In this document: in pieces, positions 8,691 through 17,003 of the stretch | Numbering within the stretch: position 1 is the stretch's first letter | Layout of the letters: every line of letters begins with the position of its first letter | Assembly (NCBI GenBank): GCA_002703245.1 | Contig: NZTV01000062.1 | Span: 1 to 64,000 of the forward strand | Reading direction: 5' to 3' | Length of the DNA: 64,000 bases | DNA from: Microbacterium sp. | GTDB taxonomy: Bacteria; Actinomycetota; Actinomycetes; Actinomycetales; Microbacteriaceae | Position numbers and translations under genes: made by a program | Notes under the pieces: model-generated | What the model was told of the DNA's origin: nothing | The model's database searches: none | The model's input: the letters and a program-made list of their open reading frames with translations, nothing else

Positions 8691-8736
8691 ACAGACGAGA
8701 AGAGCCCCGCGCAGATGCGGGGCTCTTCTCGTCTGT
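8691..8736. terminator. Bidirectional terminator
   Basis: Perfect 20-bp inverted repeat (8691-8710 and 8717-8736) with a 6-base loop, between the convergent glycosyltransferase and response-regulator genes. The right arm touches the regulator stop codon. Arms end in GAGAAGAG/CTCTTCTC, giving U-rich ends in either direction. Confidence 0.85.
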
Positions 8737-9779
8737 CAGGCCGACGCGCTGAGTTCGCTGGTCATGCGGTAGCCGACGCCGCGGACGGTCTCGATGTAGC
8801 GCGGGTTGGTCGGGTTGTCTCCGAGCTTGCGGCGCAGGTTCGTCATGTGCGCTTCGATCGCGCGCTTGTCGGCCTCGCCGACGAAGTAGGAGGTCACATA
8901 CGACTCACCGCGCAACACGAGGGTCAGATCGGCCTTGCTGCGCACGCGTCGCTTGGACTCCATGAGGGTGGCGAGCAGGTCGAATTCGGTCCGGGTCAGT
9001 TCGAGTTGCTCGCCGCCGACGATCACGACGCGGGTATCGGGGTTGACCTGCAGATCGCGGTGGGTCATCACCGACGGGCCCGCGAGTTCCATCGCGCCAC
9101 CGGTGGTGGTGCGCTCGATGTCGGTCCCGGGTGCGGGGCGCTCGGGCTCGGCCGGCGCCCACTGGCCCGGGGCATCCGGCTGCAGGCGGTAGGTGGACGG
9201 GTCGTCCCGCGGAGGGGCGGCGTCGGGGCGGGGTGCCTCGAACGCGTCGTATCGCGGGTCCTGCCAGCCGCCGTGCGGGGGCGCATCCCACCCTTGTTCC
9301 TGGTCGTAGGCCGGTTGCGGGCCGCGGGAGGTGTTCCGGCCGCCGGGGAAGGACGGCCCGACCGAGTCCTGTCGGGGCGCCGGCGCCGCGGTGTTCTGGC
9401 GCGGGCGCCGCAGCATCGCGTCGATGCGGGCGCGGAATTCTCGCGGGCGGAACGGCTTGGTGATGTACTCGTCGGCTCCGGCTCCCAGACCCAGAACCAC
9501 ATCGGCCTCGTCTTCGAGCCCGGTCAGCATGATGATGTAGGTGTCGCTCTGTGCGCGGATGCGGCGGGCGGCCTCGAAACCGTCGATGCCGGGCATGTTG
9601 ACGTCGAGCGTCGTGATGAGCGGGCGGTAGGACGCCACCGCGCGGACACCGTCGATCCCGTTCCCGACCGACACCGTCGAGAAGCCGGCCGCTTCCAGCA
9701 CCTCGCGCAGGAGATGACGGATGTCGGGATCGTCCTCGACGATGACGGCTGTCTTGAGGTCAAGCGATGGATCGGTCAT
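8736..9779 (-). CDS. OmpR-type response regulator with a long linker (orphan)
   Basis: 347 residues. Residues 1-125 are a receiver domain: acidic pocket VEDDPD, phosphoacceptor in TLDVNMPGIDG, and KPFRPREF with the conserved Lys. The C-terminal 95 residues are a winged-helix DNA-binding domain (LTRTEFDLLATLM, RRKLGDNPTNPRYIETVRGVGYR). Between them lies about 110 residues rich in Pro, Gly, Gln and Asp with no visible fold, where family members normally have about 10-20. No histidine kinase is adjacent. It is a clear paralogue of the regulator at 17004. Start MTDPSLD has RBS GGAGC; the frame is open 16 codons further up. Confidence 0.9.
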   Translation of the reverse strand: MTDPSLDLKTAVIVEDDPDIRHLLREVLEAAGFSTVSVGNGIDGVRAVASYRPLITTLDVNMPGIDGFEAARRIRAQSDTYIIMLTGLEDEADVVLGLGAGADEYITKPFRPREFRARIDAMLRRPRQNTAAPAPRQDSVGPSFPGGRNTSRGPQPAYDQEQGWDAPPHGGWQDPRYDAFEAPRPDAAPPRDDPSTYRLQPDAPGQWAPAEPERPAPGTDIERTTTGGAMELAGPSVMTHRDLQVNPDTRVVIVGGEQLELTRTEFDLLATLMESKRRVRSKADLTLVLRGESYVTSYFVGEADKRAIEAHMTNLRRKLGDNPTNPRYIETVRGVGYRMTSELSASA

Positions 9780-9871
9780 CGGCGAAGCTCCGGCTCTTGG
9801 GGGAAGGGTGCGGGCCCGGTAGGACATTGCTGTGGGAAGGTATGTCTTCCGGTCATGCTACACACCGCCGG

Positions 9872-9883
9872 TACACCGGTGTA
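9872..9883. promoter_or_regulatory. Palindrome TACACCGGTGTA
   Basis: Perfect 12-bp palindrome in the 120-base gap between the orphan response regulator and the GH6 gene. It could be a protein-binding site upstream of the regulator or a short terminator hairpin behind GH6. A second small inverted repeat (GGAAG/CTTCC) lies at 9836-9851. Confidence 0.3.
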
Positions 9884-9899
9884 TGCCGCCCCGCGCGCG

Positions 9900-10922
9900 T
9901 CAGCGGGCTTCGCGGGTGAGCTCGACGGCGGCCTCGGGCCACCAGACGCCCGCCGCGGGGCCACCGTTGCAGGTGCCGTCGCTCTCGCCCGGCGGCTTGA
10001 TCCACAGGTTCGTGTCGACGACCTCGTCGCCCAGGGTCCCTCCGGGTTCACCGAGGAGACGGCCCGACGGGTTGCACCAGTCCCCGTTCGACCCCGCGCC
10101 GGATCGGGAGGTGTCGACGATCGCATGCGCCCCGCCGAGCAGATCGGAGAGTTCGTGCGCGTAGACGAATTCCTCGGTCGAGTGGTTGTAGTTGGAGACG
10201 TTCGTGGCGAACCCGCGGATGGCGTCGTCGCGGTCGAGCGCGTCGATGAGGGCGGCCATCTCTGCGGCGGGGACCCAGTTGGAGTGGCCGCCGTCGACGT
10301 AGATCCAGGTGTTCGTGCCGCCGAGGCGGTCGATGGCGTTGCGGAGCTGCCGGATGCGTTCTTCGACGTTGCCGCACTCCGGCGCCAACGCCAGGCTGTC
10401 CGGCTCGAGGATGACGATCTTCTGCACGTCGGGTGCGGCGTTCAGGCCCCGGGCGATCTCGTCGATCCAGGTCGCGTAGTCCTCTTCGGCCAGCCCGCCG
10501 GCGGAGAAGTTGCCGCAGTCCCGGCCCGGCAGGCCGTAGATGGCCACGGACAGGGCGGTCCCGGTGTCGCGGGCTTCGGCGGCGAGGGTCGTCACGCGGG
10601 CGGTCGCCTCGCCCAGGGGATCCTCCTCCGGCGTGAGCCAATAGGTGGTGGGCTGCTCGGCGAGGTACGCGGTGGCCTCGTACTCGGGTGTGCCTTCCTC
10701 GAGCGCGTCGAGGGCGCGGGCGGCTTTGGATTCGTCGGGGGCGACGACGGTCGTCCCGACCGCGGGTGGGTGGGCGGACAAGGTCTGCACCCCCCACGTG
10801 ATCAGAGAACCGACGCCCGCGAGGATCGCCAGGATGACGAGGGCCGCGAGACCGAGCAGTGTGAACAACAACCACCGCGGCATCCCGAACCGTCGCCGCA
10901 CGGGTGCCGGGCGTACAGTCAC
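9900..10922 (-). CDS. Membrane-anchored glycoside hydrolase family 6
   Basis: Beta-1,4-glucan hydrolase fold (cellulase/cellobiohydrolase family), 340 residues. A transmembrane segment at about residues 17-43 (WLLFTLLGLAALVILAILAG) anchors an external domain. GH6 blocks are clear: YGLPGRDCGNFSAGG, ILEPDSLA, TWIYVDGGHSNW, VDTSRSGAGSNGDWCNPSGR and LWIKPPGESDGTC, including the paired cysteines and the catalytic-base Asp region. Streptomyces has a GH6 protein next to its cellulose-synthase-like CslA; the GT2 gene 1.2 kb away suggests the same partnership. GTG start 6 bases behind a -10 box. Confidence 0.9.
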   Translation of the reverse strand: MTVRPAPVRRRFGMPRWLLFTLLGLAALVILAILAGVGSLITWGVQTLSAHPPAVGTTVVAPDESKAARALDALEEGTPEYEATAYLAEQPTTYWLTPEEDPLGEATARVTTLAAEARDTGTALSVAIYGLPGRDCGNFSAGGLAEEDYATWIDEIARGLNAAPDVQKIVILEPDSLALAPECGNVEERIRQLRNAIDRLGGTNTWIYVDGGHSNWVPAAEMAALIDALDRDDAIRGFATNVSNYNHSTEEFVYAHELSDLLGGAHAIVDTSRSGAGSNGDWCNPSGRLLGEPGGTLGDEVVDTNLWIKPPGESDGTCNGGPAAGVWWPEAAVELTREAR

Positions 10923-10928
10923 GCATCG

Positions 10929-10934
10929 ATGCTA
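10929..10934 (-). promoter_or_regulatory. -10 box of the leaderless GH6 promoter
   Basis: On the minus strand TAGCAT, 6 bases, GTG at 10922. GH6 is thus transcribed separately from its neighbours. Confidence 0.55.
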
Positions 10935-11019
10935 TCCCGATCGTGCCGGGAACCGTACGGCGCCCCGTCCTCGGCTATGGGATTGCTCCACGATCGCCCG
11001 CCGATCGGCGGGTGGGCAA

Positions 11020-11025
11020 TATGCT
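11020..11025 (+). promoter_or_regulatory. -10 box for the phosphoesterase gene
   Basis: TATGCT, 9 bases, ATG at 11035; a leader of only a few bases or none. It is divergent from the GH6 promoter 90 bases away. Confidence 0.5.
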
Positions 11026-11034
11026 GGCGGCATC

Positions 11035-11748
11035 ATGAAGGTCATCTCATACAACCTGCGCAAGCACCGGGCAGCCGGCGAGCTCGCCCACCTCGTCGAG
11101 CATCACGGCGCGGATGTGCTGTGCCTGCAGGAGTATGACACCCGCGACATCCCCGCGACGATCGGGGGGCTGCGGTTGGCCGATGCGACGCAACGCAATC
11201 GCCTGGGGCTGGCGGTGTACTACCGCGAGAACTCCTACCGCGCGATGGAGGTCCGGTCGCTGTCGCTGAAGAAGTCCCTTCACGACCGCGTGCTCAAGCC
11301 CGCCGAGGAACGACTGCTGGGCGTGCGGCTCCACGACATCGACGATGGGCACGAGTTCATCGTGGCCTCTTTCCACGCCGCGCCGCTGACGGCGCTGAAC
11401 TCCCTCCGGCGGCACCAGATCCGCACGGCGCTGAACGAGCTCAGCGCTCTGGGCGAGGGGTTGCCGGCCCTGATGGTGGGGGACTACAACTATCCGGTCT
11501 TCAAGGAGAACCTCGGTCAGAAGGTCCGCGAGCAGGGGTATGAATTGAGTCTCAGCGACGCGCGGACGTACACCCGGTACCGGTTCTTCCGGGGGCACTA
11601 CGACTTCGCGACGTCGGTGGGGTTCCGGGTCGACAAGGTCCGCACCCTCCCGCAGGGGCGCTCGGACCACCTTCCGATCCTCGTGACGGCGCACCCGACC
11701 CAGGCGTCGAGCCCGGTCCCGGAGCCCGTCGAGGTCGCGGGAGCCTGA
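11035..11748 (+). CDS. Endonuclease/exonuclease/phosphatase (EEP) family protein
   Basis: 237 residues of the metal-dependent EEP fold. Visible landmarks are ISYNLRKH at the N-terminus, CLQEYD (metal-binding Glu), VGDYNYP (Asp/Asn pair of the active site), and the C-terminal GRSDHLPILV (Ser-Asp-His, the general-base His). The family contains DNases, sphingomyelinases and inositol phosphatases, and the substrate is not evident. No signal peptide is seen, so it probably acts in the cytoplasm. The frame stays open far upstream but only the part from MKVISYNL is conserved and it starts right behind a promoter. Confidence 0.8.
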   Translation: MKVISYNLRKHRAAGELAHLVEHHGADVLCLQEYDTRDIPATIGGLRLADATQRNRLGLAVYYRENSYRAMEVRSLSLKKSLHDRVLKPAEERLLGVRLHDIDDGHEFIVASFHAAPLTALNSLRRHQIRTALNELSALGEGLPALMVGDYNYPVFKENLGQKVREQGYELSLSDARTYTRYRFFRGHYDFATSVGFRVDKVRTLPQGRSDHLPILVTAHPTQASSPVPEPVEVAGA

Positions 11749-11754
11749 GTCGGC

Positions 11755-12300
11755 TCAGGAGTTGCGGTCGCGTGAGCGGCGCACGCCCGCCACGACCGCG
11801 AGCACGGCACCGGCGGCGAGCAGCGCGCCCCCGCCGATCCACACGATCGCCAGCGAGGCCTGGTCGAGACCCGTCGTGGGCAGACCCTCCGCTGTCGTGA
11901 TGCTCGCGGCGGCGGTCCCGCCGGCGGAGGTCGGGGAGACCGCGGCGATGTTGTAGGTGCCGGTCGCGTTGGTCGGCAGCGTGATCCGGATGCCGCCGAG
12001 GGCGCCGTCGGAGGTGGAGGTGAAGGTGGAGCTGGCGGTGCTGATGGCCATGCGCACCATACCGAAGGTGGCGTCGGCGCCGTTCTCGCCGGTGACGGTG
12101 ACGGTCACCGGTTCGTCGGCCGAGAACGTGCCGGCGGAGCAGGCGAAGGTGATGGTGCTCCCCGCGGTCATCGTCGCCGGGCTGGTGGTGCACGACCCTG
12201 CGGGCGGGTAGATCGTGGCGGCCTGCGCGGCGCCGGGAGCGGCGACCAGCCCCAGGGTCAGGGCGGCGGCGGTGAGGAAGCGGGTGAACCGGCGTGTCAT
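11755..12300 (-). CDS. Small surface protein with LPTTG sortase signal
   Basis: 181 residues. A classical Sec signal peptide (MTRRFTRFLTAAALTLGLVA..AQAA) is followed by a Thr/Ser/Ala-rich beta domain of Ig-like appearance with a cysteine pair (SCTTSPATMTAG, TITFACSAGTF). The C-terminus is a sorting signal: LPTTG, a hydrophobic stretch of about 24 residues and RRSRDRNS. It should be linked to the cell wall by a sortase, which is not in this window. RBS GAGGGA precedes the ATG. It follows the DUF4012 gene on the same strand with a gap of about 55 bases. Confidence 0.82.
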   Translation of the reverse strand: MTRRFTRFLTAAALTLGLVAAPGAAQAATIYPPAGSCTTSPATMTAGSTITFACSAGTFSADEPVTVTVTGENGADATFGMVRMAISTASSTFTSTSDGALGGIRITLPTNATGTYNIAAVSPTSAGGTAAASITTAEGLPTTGLDQASLAIVWIGGGALLAAGAVLAVVAGVRRSRDRNS

Positions 12301-12355
12301 GAGGGTCCCTCGGGGAAGCGGGCGACCGGGGACATGTCTCCCCTTGGCGGGAAGT

Positions 12356-14149
12356 CTAGGCGCGCGGGCACGTCGCGACAACTTCCGTGGTCTCGCCGAT
12401 CCGCGGGGTGGAGACCGCTTCGACCGTGCGGGCACCCGGTTCGGGGGTGCGCGCGGTGACGAACACGCTCGCCTGTTCGCCGGATTCGAGGTCGAGTTCG
12501 AAGGTCAGCACGCGGCGGCCGTCGTGTGTGCCGCCGCCGAACCCGACGTCACCGTCGATCTCGGCGTCGATGAGTTCCCATCCCTCGGGCAGATAGAGAT
12601 ATCCGACGGTGCGTGCGGTGCCGGCGGGCACGCCGAACCCGCCGCCACCGGTGATGTAGTCCGGGAGCGGCGCGTCGGGGGCCGTATTGGTGAGCGTGAC
12701 GCTCACCGTGGCCTCCCCTTGTGCCGCGCCCGCCTCGTCGACCATGCAGGTGTCCCACCCGATGGCGGTCTCGGCGGTGACGTAGTAGTCCATCTTGGAT
12801 CCGGTGCCGTCGTTGAGGAACACCCCGAACCGCGCGGTGTCGTCGTCGGTGGGGGGAAGCCCACCGGCGAGGGTCGTGTCGGCCAGAAGCGCCTGGTCCT
12901 CCTCGTGGGCGCTCCACAGCAACAGGCGGTGTTCGTCGCCGGCGCGGGTGAGAGCGGACAGCAGAGCCGCCGGATCGCCGTCGCCGTCGGCGACGGCCTG
13001 GAAGACGGCGGCGGCCGCCGCAGCGAAGAAGGCATCCTGCTCGGCGGGGATCTCGTAGCGGAAATAGACCTCGTTCAGCAGGAGGTCGACAGCGTTCTCG
13101 GCAGTGAGCTCGTCACCGGTCGGGAGGGTCACCGGGCCGGTGGCCTCGAGGAGGTAGGACAGGGCCACCGGGTCGACCGCGATCACCCCGTCGACCGTTT
13201 CGCCGGTCTCCCGTTCCCACATCTCCTGGGCCAGCGCACCGGAGATCGCGAAGTCGGGGACCTGGGTCACGTTCTGGATGTAGCGCCCCGGGCGGGTGCC
13301 GTAGATGCCGAGGACCTCGTCGTCGAGGGGCAGGACGGCGTCGTCGTAGCGTGGGAAGTCGCTCGAGGAGCCTTGCGCGCTCAGCGAAAGCGCGCCGTCG
13401 TCGGTGTGGATCGCCGCGACTGCACCGGTGATCCCGCCCAGGGAGCGCCACTCGGCGTTGTTCTGGAACAGCAGGAGGTAGGTGCGGGGACCGTCGGCCC
13501 CGAGCATGGCCGGCAGGAGCGCGGTGGCGCGGGCGACCGCCCCCGCACCGTCACGGGTCTCGGTCAGCAGTGCCGACAGGTCGCCCACGGCGTCGCGGAC
13601 CGGCGGCAGGAGCGCGTCGCGATCGATGGTGGCGACGGCCGCGGTGGCGTCGACCAGCTCCGCAGCGCTCATGGCGGCGGCGTCCTGGATGGTGGTGAAC
13701 GGCGCGAGGTCCAGGCGTCCGTCCTGCGGTCGCAGGGCATCGACGTCGAATGTGCCGGCGACCTCGACGAGGGGGGTGAGGGCCGAGCCGGCGACATCGT
13801 CGACGGCCACGGTCATGGTCGACACGGCCGCGAGTTGGGGGCCGACCCAGGGGAGGGCTTCGGCCGCTCGCCAGATCGGGTCGGTCGTCAGCTCGCGGGC
13901 CTGCGCGGTGTCCTCGCCGATCACGGCGACGGTGTCGGCGGCGGTCGCGGGATCCGTCAAGCTGTCGCGGGCCAGCGCGGCCGCGGTCTGGGCGTCGCTC
14001 AGGTGGCCGTATGCGGCCAGGCCCCGCACGCCGATCCACGCGGCCGCGGCGACGGCGAGCACGAGGATGCCGCCGAGGACGGCGGCGAAGACGACGCCGG
14101 CGACGCGGAAGGCGTGCGGGAGCACGGGTGTCGACGGTGCGGGGGTCAC
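12356..14149 (-). CDS. DUF4012 domain protein
   Basis: 597 residues. One N-terminal membrane anchor (residues about 15-40) and a large external part. The stretch TYLLLFQNNAEWRSLGGITGA and the later DPVALSYLLEATGPV are typical of DUF4012, a family found near exopolysaccharide genes in actinobacteria and Firmicutes; its biochemical role is unknown. The C-terminal region (about 460-597) is beta-rich. It lies at the 3' end of the regulator / kinase / GGDEF-like operon but has its own -10 box overlapping the upstream stop codon. Confidence 0.85.
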   Translation of the reverse strand: MTPAPSTPVLPHAFRVAGVVFAAVLGGILVLAVAAAAWIGVRGLAAYGHLSDAQTAAALARDSLTDPATAADTVAVIGEDTAQARELTTDPIWRAAEALPWVGPQLAAVSTMTVAVDDVAGSALTPLVEVAGTFDVDALRPQDGRLDLAPFTTIQDAAAMSAAELVDATAAVATIDRDALLPPVRDAVGDLSALLTETRDGAGAVARATALLPAMLGADGPRTYLLLFQNNAEWRSLGGITGAVAAIHTDDGALSLSAQGSSSDFPRYDDAVLPLDDEVLGIYGTRPGRYIQNVTQVPDFAISGALAQEMWERETGETVDGVIAVDPVALSYLLEATGPVTLPTGDELTAENAVDLLLNEVYFRYEIPAEQDAFFAAAAAAVFQAVADGDGDPAALLSALTRAGDEHRLLLWSAHEEDQALLADTTLAGGLPPTDDDTARFGVFLNDGTGSKMDYYVTAETAIGWDTCMVDEAGAAQGEATVSVTLTNTAPDAPLPDYITGGGGFGVPAGTARTVGYLYLPEGWELIDAEIDGDVGFGGGTHDGRRVLTFELDLESGEQASVFVTARTPEPGARTVEAVSTPRIGETTEVVATCPRA

Positions 14150-14155
14150 CCTGTC

Positions 14156-14161
14156 ACTTTA
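14156..14161 (-). promoter_or_regulatory. -10 box of a leaderless promoter for the DUF4012 gene
   Basis: On the minus strand TAAAGT, 6 bases, GTG at 14149. The box overlaps the TAA stop codon of the upstream GGDEF-like gene. Confidence 0.5.
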
Positions 14162-15358
14162 GAGCGCCGATGGTGTGGAGCCGCTGGATGCGGTCTGGTC
14201 GTCGGGTCGACGCGGGACGCCGAGGGGCGGCCGCGTGTTGCCGACCCGATACCAGCCGTCCCCGCCGGCGTCGCGTGCTTCGGCCTCCGCCTTCGCGGCG
14301 GCGGTGATGAGCTCCTCGAGGTCGTATCCGACTTCGCGGACGGGGGCCCAGCCGATGCTCGCCGACAGTTGCACCGCGAGAGGCTGGCCCGGGCGCATGG
14401 TGCTCAGGCGCTGGAGGAACGCGCGCATGTGCTCGCGCACTTCATTCTCGGAGCGTGGGACCAGGATGAGGAGGGACCCGGTCGAACCGCCCGGACCGAT
14501 GTCGGACTCGGGCGGGAAGGTCGAGCGCGCGTCGGCGGTCATCCGGTCCATGGTCGAGGTGAACGCGCCTTCGCCGGCCGCCGCACGGATCTCGGCGACG
14601 TCGTCCAGGGTCATCGTCAGCAGCGACCACGCCACGTCGTCGCGCTCTTCGGCCCGGACGAGTCGATCCTGCATCACCCGTCGCAGGTCCCCTTCACGTC
14701 CGCCGATGCCGTCGTCGCCGGTCTCGGACAGGAAGAGCAGGGAGACCAGGGCGCAGATGATGTAGACGATCATCGCCACCGAGTTCACGGCACGCACCAG
14801 GATCAGGTCGTTCTCCCCGGCCGGACCCATCGCGATCGTCACGACCGCCACGACCGCCACGAGTGCACCGATGAGCATGAACGCGCCGGAAGCGAGGGTG
14901 AGGGGAAGGAGCATCCCGCCCCCGTGTGCCGGCCCGCGGAACAGCTCCCACCCGGTCAAGCCGGCGACGGCGGATGCGGCGAGGTAGAGCACGGCGAAAC
15001 CGGTGCTGTACGCCGGGCTGCCCGCGAGGACCACGAGGACTCCCGCCGAGACGAGCGCCTGCAACGGGGCGACCCACGCGAAGGTCGCCGCACCCCGGGC
15101 CGCGCGCAGGCCGCTCCAGATGAAGGCCGGCGCGCCGAACATGAAGCCGATGGCGGCGACACGGGCGGTCTCCTCATCCGCGGTGTCGGCGCTGATCGAC
15201 GCATACGCGGTGATCATCGTCAGGACGAACGCCATCGACCACAGGGCGGTGGCTGTGGAGGGGCGGCGGAGGAAGCCGAGGCCGATCATCAGGGTGGTCG
15301 CGAGCGTCGCGACGGCGGCCTGGCTGACTCCGAGGTTCAGCACGACGGTGGTGTTCAC
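14159..15358 (-). CDS. Membrane protein with degenerate GGDEF domain
   Basis: 399 residues. Residues 1-210 contain about six or seven hydrophobic helices; the C-terminal 180 residues follow the GGDEF pattern (LLTMTLDDVAEIRAAAGEGAF for the metal/nucleotide strand, SASIGWAP, YDLEELITAAAKAEAEARDAGGDG). The signature loop itself reads GPGGSTGSLLILVP, lacking the Asp-Glu needed for cyclic-di-GMP synthesis. It is therefore probably a sensor or nucleotide-binding protein rather than a cyclase. The GTG start overlaps the kinase stop by 4 bases (GTGA), so translation is coupled. Confidence 0.75.
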   Translation of the reverse strand: MNTTVVLNLGVSQAAVATLATTLMIGLGFLRRPSTATALWSMAFVLTMITAYASISADTADEETARVAAIGFMFGAPAFIWSGLRAARGAATFAWVAPLQALVSAGVLVVLAGSPAYSTGFAVLYLAASAVAGLTGWELFRGPAHGGGMLLPLTLASGAFMLIGALVAVVAVVTIAMGPAGENDLILVRAVNSVAMIVYIICALVSLLFLSETGDDGIGGREGDLRRVMQDRLVRAEERDDVAWSLLTMTLDDVAEIRAAAGEGAFTSTMDRMTADARSTFPPESDIGPGGSTGSLLILVPRSENEVREHMRAFLQRLSTMRPGQPLAVQLSASIGWAPVREVGYDLEELITAAAKAEAEARDAGGDGWYRVGNTRPPLGVPRRPDDQTASSGSTPSAL

Positions 15359-16998
15359 GGGGTGGCCTCCGGAAGGGTGATCGTGACGGTGGTGCCGCGT
15401 CCGACGGCGCTGTCGACACGGATCGAGCCGCCGTGGGATTCGGCGATGGCCTTGGCGATGCCCATCCCGAGCCCGGAGCCGGGCAGGCCGCTGCCGACCG
15501 CCTCCTTCGCGCGGAAGTAGTCGTCGAACAGATGGGGCAGGTCTTCCTCGGCGATGCCGAGTCCGCTGTCGCTGATGGTGATCTCGATCATGTCGTCGTG
15601 CGTGCGCGCGGCGACGCGGATGGCGCCGCCGTTCGGTGTGTATTTCACCGCGTTGCTGAGGATGTTGTCGATCAGCTGTCGCAACCGGAACGCGTCACCG
15701 GCGAGTCGGAAGGTGCCCGCGAGGTCGAGGGTGAGCGACTGGTCGCGGGTCCGCGCCGCCGCCGAGAACGAAGCGACCGATTCGCGCAGCAGACTCACCA
15801 GAGACACCGGCTCGTGCGGCACGGCGGTGTCGCGGTCGGTGGTGAGGATGCTCGCGATCAGGGCCAGCATGCGTTCGGCCGCACGGTCGATGGTGTCGAG
15901 GCGTTCGACCTGCTCGTCGGTGAGGTTCTCGTCGTCGCGCATGAGATCGACGTTGCCGAGCATGACGGTGATGGGGGTGCGCAGTTCGTGGGAGACGACG
16001 GCCGCGAGGTTCTCACGCCCGCGTTTCTCCTGGGTCAGCTCGGTGATGTCCTGGACCATCAGCAGGGTGCTGGGGCTCTCGTCGCCGACCGGCGGCAGCG
16101 GTTGGGTGGAGACCGACACGGCGCGCCACTGTCCGTGGTGATCGAAGACCCAGCCCCGTTCGCCATCGAGATGCTCGCCGCGTGCCGCGCGACGGACGGG
16201 GCGTTCGTCGGCGGAGAGCGCCCGACCGCGCTGGCTCTCGTAGTCGACCGTACGCGGAGGTTGCGTCGGGTCTTCGGGGTCGATGCCGTACAGCTCGAGG
16301 TAGGCGGCGTTGGGGGAGACGAGCTCGCCCGAGGGGGTCACCCGGGCGATGGCGATGTTGACGCCGTCGAACATCTGCGTGGCGCGGGCCTGCTGGGCCG
16401 ACACCCGCGACAACGTGCGCTGGGTGCGACCGGCCTGACTGCGCAGCAACGCCTTCATCGCCGTGGTCCGTCGTGCCATCTGCCGGAAGAGGACGCCCAG
16501 GAAGGCCAGGCACAGGAGCACGATCGCGAATCGCAGGGTGGCCAGCGACGACATGCTGGCGTTCATCGCATCGACGGCGATGACTGCGGAGATGAGCGCG
16601 AACGCCGCCACGAGCCACCGCGCGGAGTAATGGGTGGCGATCCACGCGACCGGGAAGCACCACAAGAACTCCAGCCGGAGCTCGCCGCCCAGCGACATGA
16701 TCCCGATCGCGCACGTGTCCGCGAGCGGCACGGCGACGATGGCGGCGTGGGGCACCCGGTCCCACGGGATGACCATCACCACCGCGCTGATGACGATCAG
16801 CAGGGCCGCGCCGATGATCAGGGGGGCGTGGACGAGCTGGCTCGTGGTCAGCGTGGTGATCACGAGCATGATCACGACCACGGCCGCGGCGAGGACGAGT
16901 TGCCACAGCCAGATGGACCGCGTGCGCGTGCTGACGACGCGCTTCGACCCGGTGGGGGCCGTGCGCGCGGCAGCTCTCGTGTCGGCAGGCCCCCGCAT
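15355..16998 (-). CDS. Membrane sensor histidine kinase with PAS domain
   Basis: 547 residues. Six hydrophobic segments (about residues 29-170), a PAS-like domain (ATQMFDGVNIAIARVTPSGELVSPNAAYLELYGID), then HisKA with the phospho-His in VVSHELRTPITVML and HATPase: NILSNAVKYTPNGG (N box), DSGLGIAEEDLPHLF (G1) and GSGLGMGIAKAI (G2). It autophosphorylates and should phosphorylate the response regulator encoded 5 bases upstream. The stimulus is unknown. An apparently intact enzyme, with no missing catalytic residues. Confidence 0.92.
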   Translation of the reverse strand: MRGPADTRAAARTAPTGSKRVVSTRTRSIWLWQLVLAAAVVVIMLVITTLTTSQLVHAPLIIGAALLIVISAVVMVIPWDRVPHAAIVAVPLADTCAIGIMSLGGELRLEFLWCFPVAWIATHYSARWLVAAFALISAVIAVDAMNASMSSLATLRFAIVLLCLAFLGVLFRQMARRTTAMKALLRSQAGRTQRTLSRVSAQQARATQMFDGVNIAIARVTPSGELVSPNAAYLELYGIDPEDPTQPPRTVDYESQRGRALSADERPVRRAARGEHLDGERGWVFDHHGQWRAVSVSTQPLPPVGDESPSTLLMVQDITELTQEKRGRENLAAVVSHELRTPITVMLGNVDLMRDDENLTDEQVERLDTIDRAAERMLALIASILTTDRDTAVPHEPVSLVSLLRESVASFSAAARTRDQSLTLDLAGTFRLAGDAFRLRQLIDNILSNAVKYTPNGGAIRVAARTHDDMIEITISDSGLGIAEEDLPHLFDDYFRAKEAVGSGLPGSGLGMGIAKAIAESHGGSIRVDSAVGRGTTVTITLPEATP

Positions 16999-17003
16999 GC
17001 GGC

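Noticed and set aside
12215-15520. 1101-codon open frame antisense to the DUF4012 and GGDEF-like genes
   Set aside because: No recognisable domain and antisense to genes with clear domains.
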